Positions 1 through 11,044 of a DNA stretch of 64,000 bases are shown here, in pieces (within the stretch, counting starts at the first letter, position 1; each line of letters begins with the position of its first letter). Source of the DNA: Isoetes taiwanensis (lineage: Eukaryota > Streptophyta > Lycopodiopsida > Isoetales > Isoetaceae); assembly GCA_021234155.1 (NCBI GenBank), contig JAJEKV010000025.1, forward strand, positions 13,768,283-13,832,282. The letters are read 5' to 3'. The notes under the pieces are model-generated. The model ran no database searches. It was not told the origin of the DNA and worked only from the letters and a program-made list of their open reading frames with translations. A program made the position numbers and the translations under genes.

Positions 1-78
1 TACCGGAAAGTCTTTGAGTCTTTGGGTCCGCGCCGTCGCGTTTATTTGTAACCCACCAGCATACTTTTGCCCAATAGT

Positions 79-1251
79 ATTTTAACGTCCACTTGAGAAT
101 TAGTTGGTTACACAATTGGAGGCAATACGAGACAATTGAACTGACCTGATGCCGGGACAATAGCTTGTTCTAGCTCTAATTCGCTACTCTCAACTGGCCG
201 ATTGGTAACTTAGGTAATGCATATACTATCTCTCTGCAACTTAAGTAACATTCCACGTGAATCTAAGCAGACATCTCATCAAATGTGTTTACGTTTTGCT
301 TCATTATTGAAACTGGATCAAATGGCAAATACATTCTCTATATTGAAAAAAATGACGCATGAAGCCTCATAGACAAAGTTGTATCACACTTTTACAATAC
401 ATTTGCTTAGTAAACAATGTCAGATGGAATGCGCTGCACTAACCTAGAGCATGCAAGCTAATGGAGAAGACAAGTCACTTCCACACTCACATCTCCACTC
501 TCCTGCAACAAAAGAACTATCCATATTACTTGTCTTGGTAACACTATGGCACTGGTCCTTAGCAGGGCATCTTGTTAATTTTTAAGACCACATTTCGCAA
601 TAATTTGATAAGATTTATATTGCATATCTAAGAAGCTTCTTAGCTTAAGAGTACTAATATTGACACCCAAGTTTTATGGTGAGAAGATGATTTGCGGGGC
701 TTGTTTGAGTTTCCGTTGCAAGCCAGAATAAACTGTTGCATATCAATACATGGATTTATATGACTAAAACTTTCTCATAAAAGATTTAGGAGATTGGAAA
801 TAGGAGGTTAGCATCTTTGTCTTGCCCTCGAATGGCTAGAACATGAGTCTGAAAAGTGGCAAGTTCTATCTCCATAATTATCAACTTCTCCTTTCACCTC
901 TTAGCTAAAAGAATTTTGCATTTGATAACAAATGTGCATATTTGACAAAGGCCAATCAAGTTTCCTATAAAATTTAAAATATTCAGCATGAATATGTGTC
1001 TATTATAAAAGAGGATCTACATGTTGCAACCCCGGAAAATGTCCTTTATGGTTTTACAAATGCTTTCTTTTGTTCAAACTTGCTTAGGAGTCGCCATGAT
1101 TGACACCGGAGTGATTTTTTTCGGAGGTGAATATTGGTACACTCAGGTAGGAAGAATGATAGAATGGTAGGAAAAATAGTAGGAAGAAGGGTAGGAAGAA
1201 CGCCTGAATTAGTTGACCTTATCACATGGCAATTTATCTAATTTCCTATGA
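79..1251. repeat. Long tandem repeat unit, copy A (first part)
   Basis: This stretch is nearly identical to 2814-3990 and, from its middle onward, to 4794-5655. The shared blocks begin with TATTTTAACGTCCACTTG and end in a GGTAGGAAGAAT-like minisatellite near 1146-1200. No ORF of note lies inside it and no terminal repeats or coding motifs of a known element were seen. The unit is about 2 kb and is arranged head to tail. It may be the non-coding part of a transposable element or a true large tandem repeat. Confidence 0.85.
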
Positions 1252-1892
1252 TTTTTTTTTTTGAAGAACTGTGTCATCAATATATTAAAAGAATGGTAAT
1301 GTTACAAAGCAAGTGAGGAGGAAGGAGAACTGCCCCAAAGAGACAGCGATACCTCGACACTCCACAACAAACTCACAGAAAAACTGCAACTCTACATCTT
1401 TTGCACAAAACCGACCATCACCATCTACAACACCCAAGAAGTCCCGCCAAATGGCAAACTTCCGCTCTACTACGATTTGAATACCAAAAGCTTTGAAATA
1501 GCTTGTACCGAAGTCGAGGAATCGAGAGGCCGCAGTATTCAATCCCTCGAAGATCCACAACCGCCGCCGCTTCCAAATCAGCCACACCAACCAAGCCACG
1601 ACAGATGCAATTGGTTTGCCGCCGCAAGAGCTGGCCAAGCACCAGATACACATGAAGCGGCAAATCACGGCTAGTCAATCTCACCTCAAACATAGCCCTA
1701 ACCCAATCCCGTGCAAACTGCAGTGAGGGCATAAAACCGCATAATGCTCCACGGGCCTCAACGATGAAGGCCACAACAAGGGCGAGAGGGCTCACACCCG
1801 CCTAAACCGACTCACAAGGGCATTCACCTCGAGCAATGGTGCACCACCCGCCACGTGAAGCACCCTAAGACCTTGGGGAAGTGGGCTCCATG
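1252..1892 (-). mobile_element. 5'-truncated L1-type LINE 3' end with 8 bp target-site duplication
   Basis: The segment interrupts repeat copy A; copy B shows the empty site. It is flanked by the direct repeat TCCTATGA (1244-1251 and 1893-1900). Its left end is a T-run (1252-1262), which is a poly(A) tail read on the minus strand. Minus-strand translation around 1550-1600 gives a WLIWKRRRLWIFEG-like motif, typical of the C-terminal reverse-transcriptase-associated region of plant L1 LINE ORF2. The reading frame is broken, so this is a dead 641 bp 3' fragment. Poly(A) tail, 5' truncation and target-site duplication together point to target-primed reverse transcription. Confidence 0.85.
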
Positions 1893-2238
1893 TCCTATGA
1901 ATTTTTGCCTAGAATAGATACCTCAAATAGAAAAAAGCTGGTCCACTCATAATGGTCGAAGAAATTAAACGACAAAAGATAATGCAATGCACACACACTG
2001 CATTCCTTCCTAAATTGAAAAATTAAAAATAGATAGAAGGAATTATGATGTCAAAGACAATGCAATTCCAGGGAGTAAGGCTGGGGAACTTTGATCTACG
2101 TTGAGTTGGCCTTGAGCTTTCTCTTCTAATTCCATTTGAATTTTTTTGCTTTAAAGAGAGATTGCTTGCATTTACATCTAGGGGTTTCATTTGTTCCCCA
2201 ACACTTTCTATTTAGCTCATTCTATAACAGGCATACAA
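1893..2238. repeat. Long tandem repeat unit, copy A (continuation)
   Basis: Resumes copy A after the LINE insertion and matches 3984-4330 of copy B and 9195-9540 of copy D. It contains the shared stretch from the sequence after TCCTATGA to the TTCTATAACAGGC segment. Similarity to the other copies stops near 2238. Confidence 0.8.
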
Positions 2239-2813
2239 GCACCCAAACAATCACTGAAGTTCAACCCAAACAATCACTGAAAGTATTAGTGCTACCGACA
2301 GAAAGTAGCAGTTTCACCTAAACCCAACAAGTCACTAGAGACTTTGACACGAGTGTTAGTGCCAACACTATCCTTGACGGGGATGAATTTGACTTATTAT
2401 AGGCCTATGACGTATTTCATTCGGTCTCATATGACTTGGGATCTATAATAAACATCTACTCAATATCTATGTTATTTAGTCGTTTGGGACCTATAATAAA
2501 CATCTACTCATATCGATTTTACTTAGTCACGATCGTCATGCCTTGCAAATGTTAAATCAAATGGTGTGTGTATGATGTATTTTTTGGAAAGACATGTTTT
2601 AAACATACAAGAAATTTATCGCGGCGGCCAAGGTTGAACCCACTATTAACGTCCAACCTCGTGTCATCAATTTATGTAGCAATTCATGTATTTGTAGTTG
2701 TGTAGTTGTATTAACTTTCAATCTAGTGTCAACAATTTATGCAGCAATTCACGTATCTGTAGTTGTGGAGTTGCAGGTATTTCACTTAAGAGACTAGAAT
2801 AGAAAATGAAATA
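2239..2813. other. Spacer between repeat copies with short tandem duplications
   Basis: No gene seen. It holds two small imperfect duplications: an ATAATAAACATCTACTCA-containing block at about 2441-2470 and 2488-2516, and a roughly 67 bp block containing GCAATTCAyGTATyTGTAG at about 2645-2710 and 2713-2775. Confidence 0.6.
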
Positions 2814-4793
2814 GTATTTTAACGTCCACTTGAGAATTAGTTGGTTACACAATTGGAGGCGATACGAGACAATTGAACTGACCTGATGCCGGGACAATAC
2901 CTTGTTCTAGCTCTAATTAGCTACTCTCAACTGGCCGATTGGTAACTTAAGTAATGCATATACTATCTCTCTACAACTTAAGTAACATTCCACGTGAATC
3001 TAAGCAGACATCTCATCAAATGTGTTTACGTTTTACTTCATTATTGAAACTGGATCAAATGGCAAATATATTCTCTATATTGAAAAAAAATGACGCATGA
3101 AGCCTCATAGACAAAGTTGTATCACACTTTTACAATACATTTGCTTAGTAAGCAATGTCAGATGGAATGCTCTGCACTAACCTAGAGCATGCAACCTAAT
3201 GGAGAAGACAAGTCACTTCCACACTCACATCTCCACTCTCCTGCAACAAAAGAACTATCCATATTACTTGTCTTGGTAACACTATGGCACTGGTCCTTAG
3301 CAGGGCGTCTTGTTAATTTTTAAGACCACATTTCGCAATGATTTGATAAGATTTATATTGGCATATCTAAGAAGCTTCTTAGCTTAAGAGTACTAATATT
3401 GACACCCAAGTTTTATGGTGAGAAGATGATTTGCGGGGGTTGTTTGAGTTTCCGTTGCAAGCCAGAATAAACTGTTGCATATCAATACATGGATTTGTAT
3501 GACTAAAACTTTCTCATAAAATATTTAGGAGATTGGAAATAGGAGGTTAGCATCTTTGTCTTGCCCTCGAATGGCTAGAACGTGAGTCTGAAAAGTGGCA
3601 AGTTCTATCTCCCATAATTATCAACTTCTCCTTTCACCTCTTAGCTAAAAGAATTTTGCATTTGATAACAAATGTGCATATTTGACAAAGGCCAATCAAG
3701 TTCCCTATAAAATTTAAAATATTCAGCATGAATATGTGTCTATTATAAAAGAGGATCTACATGTTGCAGCCCCGGAAAATGTCCTTTATGGTTTTACAAA
3801 CGCTTTCTTTTGTTCAAACTTGCTTAGGAGTCGTCATGATTGACACCGAAGTGATTTTCTTAGAAGGTGAATATTGGTACACTCAAATGGGAAGAATGAT
3901 AGGAAGAACGGTAGGAAAAATAGTAGGAAGAAGGGTAGGAAGAACGCCTGAATTAGTTGACCTTATCACATGGCAATTTATCTAATTTCCTATGAATTTT
4001 TGCCTAGAATAGATACTTCAAATAGCAAAAAGCTGGTCCACTCAAAATGGTCGAAGAAATTAAACGACATAAGATAATGCAATGCACACACACTGCATTC
4101 CTTCCTAAATTAAAAAATTAAAAATAGATAGAAGGAATTATGATGTCAAAGACAATACAATTCCAGGGAGTAAGGCTGGGGAACTTTGATTACGTTGAGT
4201 TGGCCTTGAGCTTTCTCTTCTAATTCCATTTGAATTTTTTTGCTTTAAAGAGAGATTGCTTGCATTTACATCTAGGGGTTTCATTTGTTCCCCAACACTT
4301 TCTATTTAGCTCATTCTATAACAGGCATACATACCAAATTTTTTATTGGAGGAGCATAGGCAATTTGACACAGATATTCATACCCAAGCTTTGGAACTAA
4401 TACAACTTTGCTCCAGAAATATCGTGGTGACCAAGGAAAAAAGGAAAAATGTGTTTCATGCTCCCTAATTCTACAGCCACCAGAATGATATTAATAAATC
4501 TTCAATTAGCAAGATGTCGCTGGTGAGCAGTGCTATGTTCAAGTTCTTTCCTAAAATCTGATGCAACATCCATTGCAATGGAGTATCTCAGGATGGCAAA
4601 CATAAGAAGATTTCTTTGATCCATAAGAAGAAGGAGAACAATGCACCTTAAGAGAAAACTGGCATCTCCATCTTTAAGATTTAGAATACATAGTTTCTGT
4701 TAAGCACCCATATTTCTAAATATTTTCTGACATAACAATCCAACTAATAAAATTATCATCCAGCACAGACCTACGGTAAAGACTTATAATGCA
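2814..4793. repeat. Long tandem repeat unit, copy B (most complete)
   Basis: Best reference copy of the ~2 kb unit. It matches copy A over 2814-4330, copy C over about 3050-3955, and copy D over about 3965-4793. The GGTAGGAAGAAT-like minisatellite lies at about 3885-3950. The junction at 4793/4794 is a head-to-tail restart within the unit. The only ORFs inside are short, are not preserved between copies, and are not considered genes. Confidence 0.85.
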
Positions 4794-5655
4794 AATGGCA
4801 AATACATTCTCTATATTGAAAAAAATGATGCATGAAGGCTCATAGACAAAATTGTATCACACTTTTACAATACACTTGCTTAGTAAGCAATGTCAGATGG
4901 AATGCTCTGCACTGACCTAGAGCCTGCAAGCTAATGGAGAAGACAAGTCACTTCCACACTCACATCTCCACTCTCCTGCAACAAAAGAACTATCTATATT
5001 ACTTGTCTTGATAACACTATGGCACTAGTCCTTAGCAGGACGTCTTGTTAATTTTTAAGACCACATTTTGCAATGATTTGATAAGATTTATATTGGCATA
5101 TCTAAGATGCTTCTTAACTTAAGATTACTAATATTGACACCCAAGTTTTATGGTGAAAAGATGATTTACGGGGGTTGTTTGAGTTTCCGTTGCAAGCCAG
5201 AATAAACTGTTTCATATCAATAGATGGATTTGTATGACTAAAACTTTCTCATATAAGATTTAGGATATTGGAAAAGGAGGTTAGCATCTTTGTCTTGTCC
5301 TCAAATGGCTAGAACGTGAGTCTGAAAAGTGGCAAGTTCTATCTCCATAATTATCAACTTCTCCTTTCACCTCTTAGCTAAAAGAATTTTGCATTTGATA
5401 ACAAATGTGCATTTTTGACAAAGGCCAAAGTTTATCAAGTTTCCCATAAAATATAAAATATTCAGCATGAATATGTGTCTTTCATAAAAGAGGGTCTGCA
5501 TGTTGCAGCCCCGGAAGGTGTCCTTTATGGTTTTACAAACACTTCCTCTTGTTCAAACTCGCTAAGGACTTACCTGGTTGACATCGGAGTGATTTTCTTA
5601 GGAGGTGAATATTGGTACACTCAGGTAGGAAGAATGGTAGGAAGAATGGTAGGGA
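4794..5655. repeat. Long tandem repeat unit, copy C (first half)
   Basis: Starts with GCAAATGGCAAATACATTC and matches copy B from about 3055. It ends inside the minisatellite at about 5627-5655, where the sequence switches to unrelated DNA. The other half of the same unit resumes at 9172, so a ~3.5 kb insertion splits this copy. Confidence 0.85.
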
Positions 5656-7406
5656 TTCCGGTGTCAGATTCAGATGTTCTTGGGCTCGTTGGAAAGCTTA
5701 TCGAACGAGCTTTCCGTTAGTGTATGATTTGTATGGTGTTTCCTCTGTTTTAGTCGACGGAATCCACCTGACAGTCCCGGCCCTCTTTTGGCGGCGCTAG
5801 GGTTTGGCTGCAGTTTTCTTTTGGCCATAACTTCTGGATCTGGTGGCAGTTTTGGGTGTGTTTGGGCTTGTTGGAAAGCTCTTTGAGTATTCTATCCAAT
5901 GGTGTTCAAGCTTTTCAGAGATTGGCCTGTTGGGAAAGACGGTTCAGCTCTGAAACTTCGGCCTCCTCGAAACTTTGCACACCTAAGCTAAAAACGAACG
6001 GCTTTCGGATAAGTTTTCTGTTTCATTTTGAATCAAGGCAATGACCAATTACGTTAGCTTGGGGTAGCATATATTTTGATTTCAAGACATTGCATTTAGT
6101 AAAGACATTTTTCGGGCATGTTAGTCACTCTAATTTGCTCTCTACTTTTCTCCTCGCTTTGAGATTTCTTTAGCTCTTAAGTTTATAAGAGAGATCAAAT
6201 ATTTCTAGTTTATATCCGACACAAATTAGGGAATATAGCAGAGGCTAGGGGCTGCATAGGCAAGGCAAATGCATTTGAGTAATTCTGCACTATGTGTTGT
6301 ATTTACTTTTGTTGCACTATCGGGGAGCATTTCAAAAGCATTCAAAAGCATTCAATAGCAAAACAGTGTGCCGCAGCCTAGTTTTGGAGGAAGCGTTGTC
6401 TTCCACCAAGGGAAGCAATGTTTTTGTCGATATCAGTTATGGACGCCTATATATCTCAAGGATATCACACTTGAGCGCGTTGCCCGTGGGGTCCTTGTAC
6501 AATTCTGATTGTAGATTGCACTTTTATTATGCACCGCTATTGAGGCTTTTATGTCAAGCAAGGTCTTAGGAGCATTAAGCTAGAGACATATGTTTAGAAA
6601 CAATATAGGCTTGTGTGAGACTTTTATGTCAAGCACGGGTCATAGGAGCATCAAGGCTAGGAACATGATAGCTAAAGGCAGATTTTGGAAGAGCAACGAA
6701 TTAGGAAATACAGCAGAGAGGCTAGGCTGCATAGGCAAGGCAAATTCATTTGAGTAAAAGGTGGACGGAATAAGTTACGGACGAGAGGCTCAAACCTCCA
6801 TGCCACCGGGATAGCGAGGGGTCGGACCCACCAACCGGTAATCCGGACCACTATAAACTCAAAACCACCATGAGAACAACAAAATTTGTCCACCACGTAA
6901 TAACAGCCAAGCACATGAAAGGACACAATGTATATGTATATAAGTTGTTTGCTCTTCTTGTTGTTTGCTCTTCTTGTGTTCTGGCTCATAGTTTTGCTGG
7001 CTTAAAGCATATGCATTTTCTAGTTTTGTAGTATTCTTAGTATAGGTTAGGAAGTGACATGCATGGATCAGGTCTTGTCTATTGCTGCATACATGTACCT
7101 TCATTGCATAGATGCATATAGTCATTGTTTATCTGCCTTAGACATGTCAAGTCATATGGAAAGTGGGATCTGCTATATATGAATTCATACTGTTGTAGTT
7201 CGTTGCCTAGTGCATATGGTGATGGCTGGTCTAATCTGATGTATAAGCTTAAGTGCTAGGCTGAGTGTCTGCCAGAGCTAGATTATAGAGTGTGGGTATG
7301 CTGCTAGTTTAAAGATGCTAGTACCATAATATGTATGTAGTAAAGGACAAAATGTTTCAGAAGTTGTAATGCTGATGGATACTTACATGCTGACAATACT
7401 TGACCC

Positions 7407-7620
7407 GCTAGGATGGTTAGAGTGGCTTTGCCCCGTCTATCCTAGTGTATGCTGTTAGAGTGGCACAGCCCCAGCAGCCTTGGGCATGACGGTGTGGTTC
7501 TATCCCCGGTGCCAAACGTAAGTTGTTAGAGCGGCTTGGCCCCATCAACTTACGTCAATATATAGGACCGTCAGTTCCTATTAAACCACAAGCTGTTAGA
7601 GTGGCTTAGCCCCATCAGCA
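7407..7620 (+). repeat. Array of hairpins with a conserved loop and changing stems
   Basis: Four copies of TTAGAGyGGCnnnGCCCC occur at 7417-7434, 7455-7472, 7526-7543 and 7596-7613. Each is bracketed by complementary arms whose sequence differs from copy to copy: CTAGGAT/ATCCTAG (7408-7414 with 7439-7445), TGCTG/CAGCA (7450-7454 with 7472-7476), ACGTAAGTTG/CAACTTACGT (7516-7525 with 7546-7555) and GCTG/CAGC (7592-7595 with 7616-7619). Inside the loop, GGC and GCC can form a mini-stem. A degenerate fifth unit (about 7479-7515, arms near TTGG and CCAA) and a simple ATAGGA/TCCTAT hairpin (7562-7579) lie between them. I recognise no RNA family. Confidence 0.7.
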
Positions 7621-7798
7621 TTCAATGCGAACAAAAACGAATACCAATTATAGCAAATACTGGAGATCTACTTGAAAGTTGAGTCATTTGAATTCAAAGA
7701 TTGGCAGCAAAGGTGTATAAAGAGTTGGGTATACATAGTGATCTCAGTCAATATGGCAACAAAAACAAAGGGATGCATGATCGGGCTTCAAAATTCTA

Positions 7799-8760
7799 GA
7801 ACAATTCGTGAGGAGACAGTGGCTGACCGTGAATCTAGCAAAAACTAAGATAGTCATCTTTGGACATAAGAATGCATAAACCTTCGTGATATAAAGAAAA
7901 GAGATAGAGGAAGCAAATGTATCACGATATCTAGGTTGGTTCATGCATGGCAATGTGGAAATGGGCCAAGGGAGCTAACGCCAGATTCCAATCAGCTATA
8001 GGAAGCTACTTTAACATGAAAAACTTCAGAAATGTATAGAATAACCGATTGGGACATCAAATGTTACCTATTTAGTGCAAAGGGTAGCCACCCACAGCTT
8101 TAGACGGAAAGCGTAAGCATGGGGACCATGTTTAACGTAAAAAATTGGGAAAAGCAGAAGGGATTCTTAGGCAATGGCACGCATGAATTCAGTGGTAAGG
8201 ACAAACACGCCACGACAATCATGGTCCTCTTAAACAGGCAAAAAACCGATGGAGGTGAGAGCATGGGAGAGAACCATAAGGTACCTGCTCAGAGACAATG
8301 CAGGGGACATACAAGGGAAACTGTCCAGCATTGCAATCACCGAATCAGCAAAAATCACACATCCTCGAAAGCACTGGATGGTTTAAAGAGGTGGCAACAT
8401 GGACCGCATGATGGGATTAAACCCGAAAGTGACCTAATAGAAGAGGGGCAAAGTGGAATGAGGGGCAGTGGAATGAGGAGTGGGCAGACATAGCGACAAG
8501 AGCATGGTTGCAAAGACACACAGGACCCAAGACAGACTGGCTCGTACAAGTTTTTAATCCAGAACAACAAATAGGACACCAGATATACCGGGATAACATA
8601 TTGGGGAAAAACAGAAGGGACATCCTGGTCAGATTCAGGATGGGAAGTCATGATCTAAGAATCGAAAAAGACAGTGGAGAGGGATAGACAAGAAGGATGA
8701 TATGCGTAACCGTGGACGGGGAGAATAGAGGATGAGAATCATATGATTAATGACCGTCCG
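7799..8760 (+). pseudogene. LINE reverse transcriptase and C-terminal remnant
   Basis: At about 7808-7875 the plus strand reads WLTVNLAKTKIVIFG, matching the 'L.vN..KTK.mvFg' block just after the reverse-transcriptase catalytic region in LINE ORF2. At about 7897-7950 it reads VSRYLGWFMHGN, the 'YLG' block that follows. At 8502-8685 it reads on through ILVRFRMGSHDLRIEK, resembling the 'R.G.H.L.i..gr' region before the Cys/His motif of LINE C-termini. Several stops and frame changes separate these blocks, so no protein can be made. The upstream YxDD region was not found. Confidence 0.65.
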
Positions 8761-9171
8761 ATCTACCGAGACATCGTGATGATACGTAAATATAATGGGG
8801 GGAACCACCCACGATCGATGACGATGACGTAATCATTACGGATCCGCGACGCCGATCCAAAGAATGACGCACTGCATTACGTAGAAGTACACAAAGGAAA
8901 GAGGGCTTGTAATATGATCTGTACAAAACGGGTCATATAGCCTCACACAAATTGCTCAGCTAAAAGCTGATTGATAACGACGCATCACTGCACGGCCAAG
9001 AAGCCGAGGTAAAGCGGGATGCCGGTATTAAAAGAAAAAAGTCAGCCTTCAGAAAAGGCTACATTATAACAGCGTGATGTGCTAGTAGCACCCTTTTAGG
9101 GAGCTCGCCCATGCTACACAAGTCCAGGGGCCTTACGGCACAAGGGACATTAATGTATTCTATTCTATTCT

Positions 9172-9912
9172 ATCACATGATAATTTATCTACTTTCCTAT
9201 GAATGTTTTGCCTAGAATAGATATCTCAAATAACAAAAAGCTCGTCCACTCAAAATGATCGAAGAAATTAAATGACAAAAGACAATGCAATGCACACACA
9301 TTGCATTCCTTTCTAAATTGAAAAATTGAAAATAGATAGAAGGAATTATGATGTCAAAGACAATGCAATATCAGGGAGAAAGGCTGGGGAACTTTGATCT
9401 ACCTTGAGTTGGCCTTGAGCTTTCTCTCATTAATTCCACTTGAATTTTTTGCTTTAAAGAGAGATTGCTTGCATTTACATCTAGGAGTTTCATTTGTTCC
9501 CCAATACTTCCTATTTTGCTCATTCTATAACAGGCGTACAGACCAAAAATTTTATTGGACAAAAAGGAAAAATGCGTTTCATGCTCCCTAATTCTGCAGC
9601 CACCAGAATGGTAGTAATAAATGCAAGATGGCGGTCATGAGCAGTGCTATGTTCAAGTTCTTCCCTAAAATCTGATGCAGCATCCATTGCAATGGAGTAT
9701 CTCAGAAGGGCAAATGAAAATTCCACTCGAATATTTCTTTGATCCATAGGAAGAAGGAGAATAATGCACCTTAAGAGAAAAATGGCATCTCCATCTGTAA
9801 GATTTAAAATACATAGTTTCTATTAAATAGCCATATTTCTAAATATTTCTCACATAATCATCCAACTAACAAATTTTTCATCTAGCACAGACCTACGGTA
9901 AAGACTTATAAT
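9172..9912. repeat. Long tandem repeat unit, copy D (second half of copy C)
   Basis: Matches copy B from about 3965 to 4793 with moderate divergence, ending with CCTACGGTAAAGACTTATAATGC. Together with 4794-5655 it makes one interrupted unit. The divergence from B (small indels, lost segments near 4345-4430) is greater than between A and B. Confidence 0.85.
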
Positions 9913-11040
9913 GCATGCAAAAGCTAAATGATTCTTCTTCATTTGGACATGGCCAATTTGTGCCCTAGCCATGGGTGCTAATGATTCTCGACATATGTTC
10001 GGTATTAACTCTTTGGAACATGCCACTGTTTGACAATTTGTTAAAACCTTTGGGTGTACATCAATATGTGCTAACATGTTCTTCCAAATGCGAATCTGTG
10101 CAAACATGTTCTTCCAAATGCGAATCTGTGCAGACATGTTCTTCCAAATATCCCTATGTTTTAAAATTAAAGAAGAACCATTATTGGTCGGGATACCACA
10201 TCCCATTCAAAATTTTGGACAAATTGTCGGCCATCTGATAGCCCTTTTAGATCCAACGTGGCATGGTTTTAGTCCATTGTTGGACGTTTTTTAGTGCTAT
10301 TGAAGGCGGCAAATCAGAGACATTGTTTGGTCCGATGGAAGCGCCCAAAATGGATTGTGCAGTGTATCTCGATGGTTTAACATGTGGCCTTGTATAGTTC
10401 AGCTCTTTCCTTATTTGAAATGAACACTCAGAGCAACTGTTTACCGTTGTGAACAAGGATCTTTCCATAGTTAGTTCACTCCTTATCCTATAATTTTTCT
10501 CCCTTTTTTATTTTATTTCTTTTCTGTTCTATGGTTGGAAATCATGCCTGGAAATTATGCTTTTTGCTAGATGCATGCAAACAATACCTCTGCAAGAATT
10601 AGCCTCATATTTTGGTCTTGAGAGCTGGTCCATCTTCTTTTCCCACACAAAATCTTTTGCCTCCCCCAAATATGAATGATCCATGTTTCCTCTCCTCAGG
10701 ATTGATGTTGTGGCATGCAATCCAACCTTCTGCTTGCTGATTGATCCATGTAATTCATTGACAATCAAATGCAACACTTCACTTCTCTATAAATCACACC
10801 AAATGCATCTCTCGTGCACCAAATTTTTTTGCCTTTCTGCTTTCATTTAGAATGCTATTCAGGGCTCTTAAAACTCGTTTCAATTTCCATCCATCCAAAT
10901 CCCTTGCTCCTTCTCATGTTGGAGATGAAGATCCTGTTGTTACACTCCTTCCTCAGTGGCCTCGATTTTCTTGTCGTAATAGAGTCCAAGCCCCTCCTCC
11001 TAGGATGTAGAAAGGTAAGAAATTGAGAAATATGAAGAGG
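9913..11040. other. Non-coding stretch ahead of the pogo-like element
   Basis: No gene recognised. The only structure seen is the 30 bp minisatellite at 10074-10150. The two plus-strand ORFs over the minisatellite come from its repeat and are not genes. Confidence 0.5.
10074..10150. repeat. 30 bp minisatellite, about 2.6 copies
   Basis: The unit contains ACATGTTCTTCCAAATGCG followed by AATCTGTGCAA. Copies start at 10074, 10104 and 10134, the last one partial. Copies one and two differ at one base. Confidence 0.9.
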
Positions 11041-11044
11041 GGTC

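Larger units (their letters stand above)
5656..9171 (+). mobile_element. Decayed LINE-type insertion splitting a repeat unit
   Basis: The segment separates two halves of one repeat copy. Its right end is a short pentanucleotide tail, TATTCTATTCTATTCTAT (9155-9171), of the kind left at the 3' end of some LINEs. Plus-strand remnants of a reverse transcriptase and of the LINE C-terminal region lie at about 7799-8760. The 5' part (5656-7400) has no recognisable endonuclease domain. It contains a direct repeat of an ~52 bp block (about 6231-6282 and 6704-6757, with GCATAGGCAAGGCAAAT) and an inner repeat of GGGCTyGTTGGAAAGCT (about 5683 and 5866). It may be a composite of more than one insertion. 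Confidence 0.55.

Noticed and set aside
3761..3985. ORF over the minisatellite in repeat copy B
   Set aside because: It is not preserved in copies A and C and comes from the GGTAGGAAGAAT repeat.
7407..7620. Cluster of tRNA or snoRNA genes
   Set aside because: No cloverleaf, no A/B boxes, no C/D or H/ACA boxes; units are too short.
9850..10294. Three overlapping ORFs with repeated peptides
   Set aside because: They arise from the 30 bp minisatellite, which is open in several frames on both strands.
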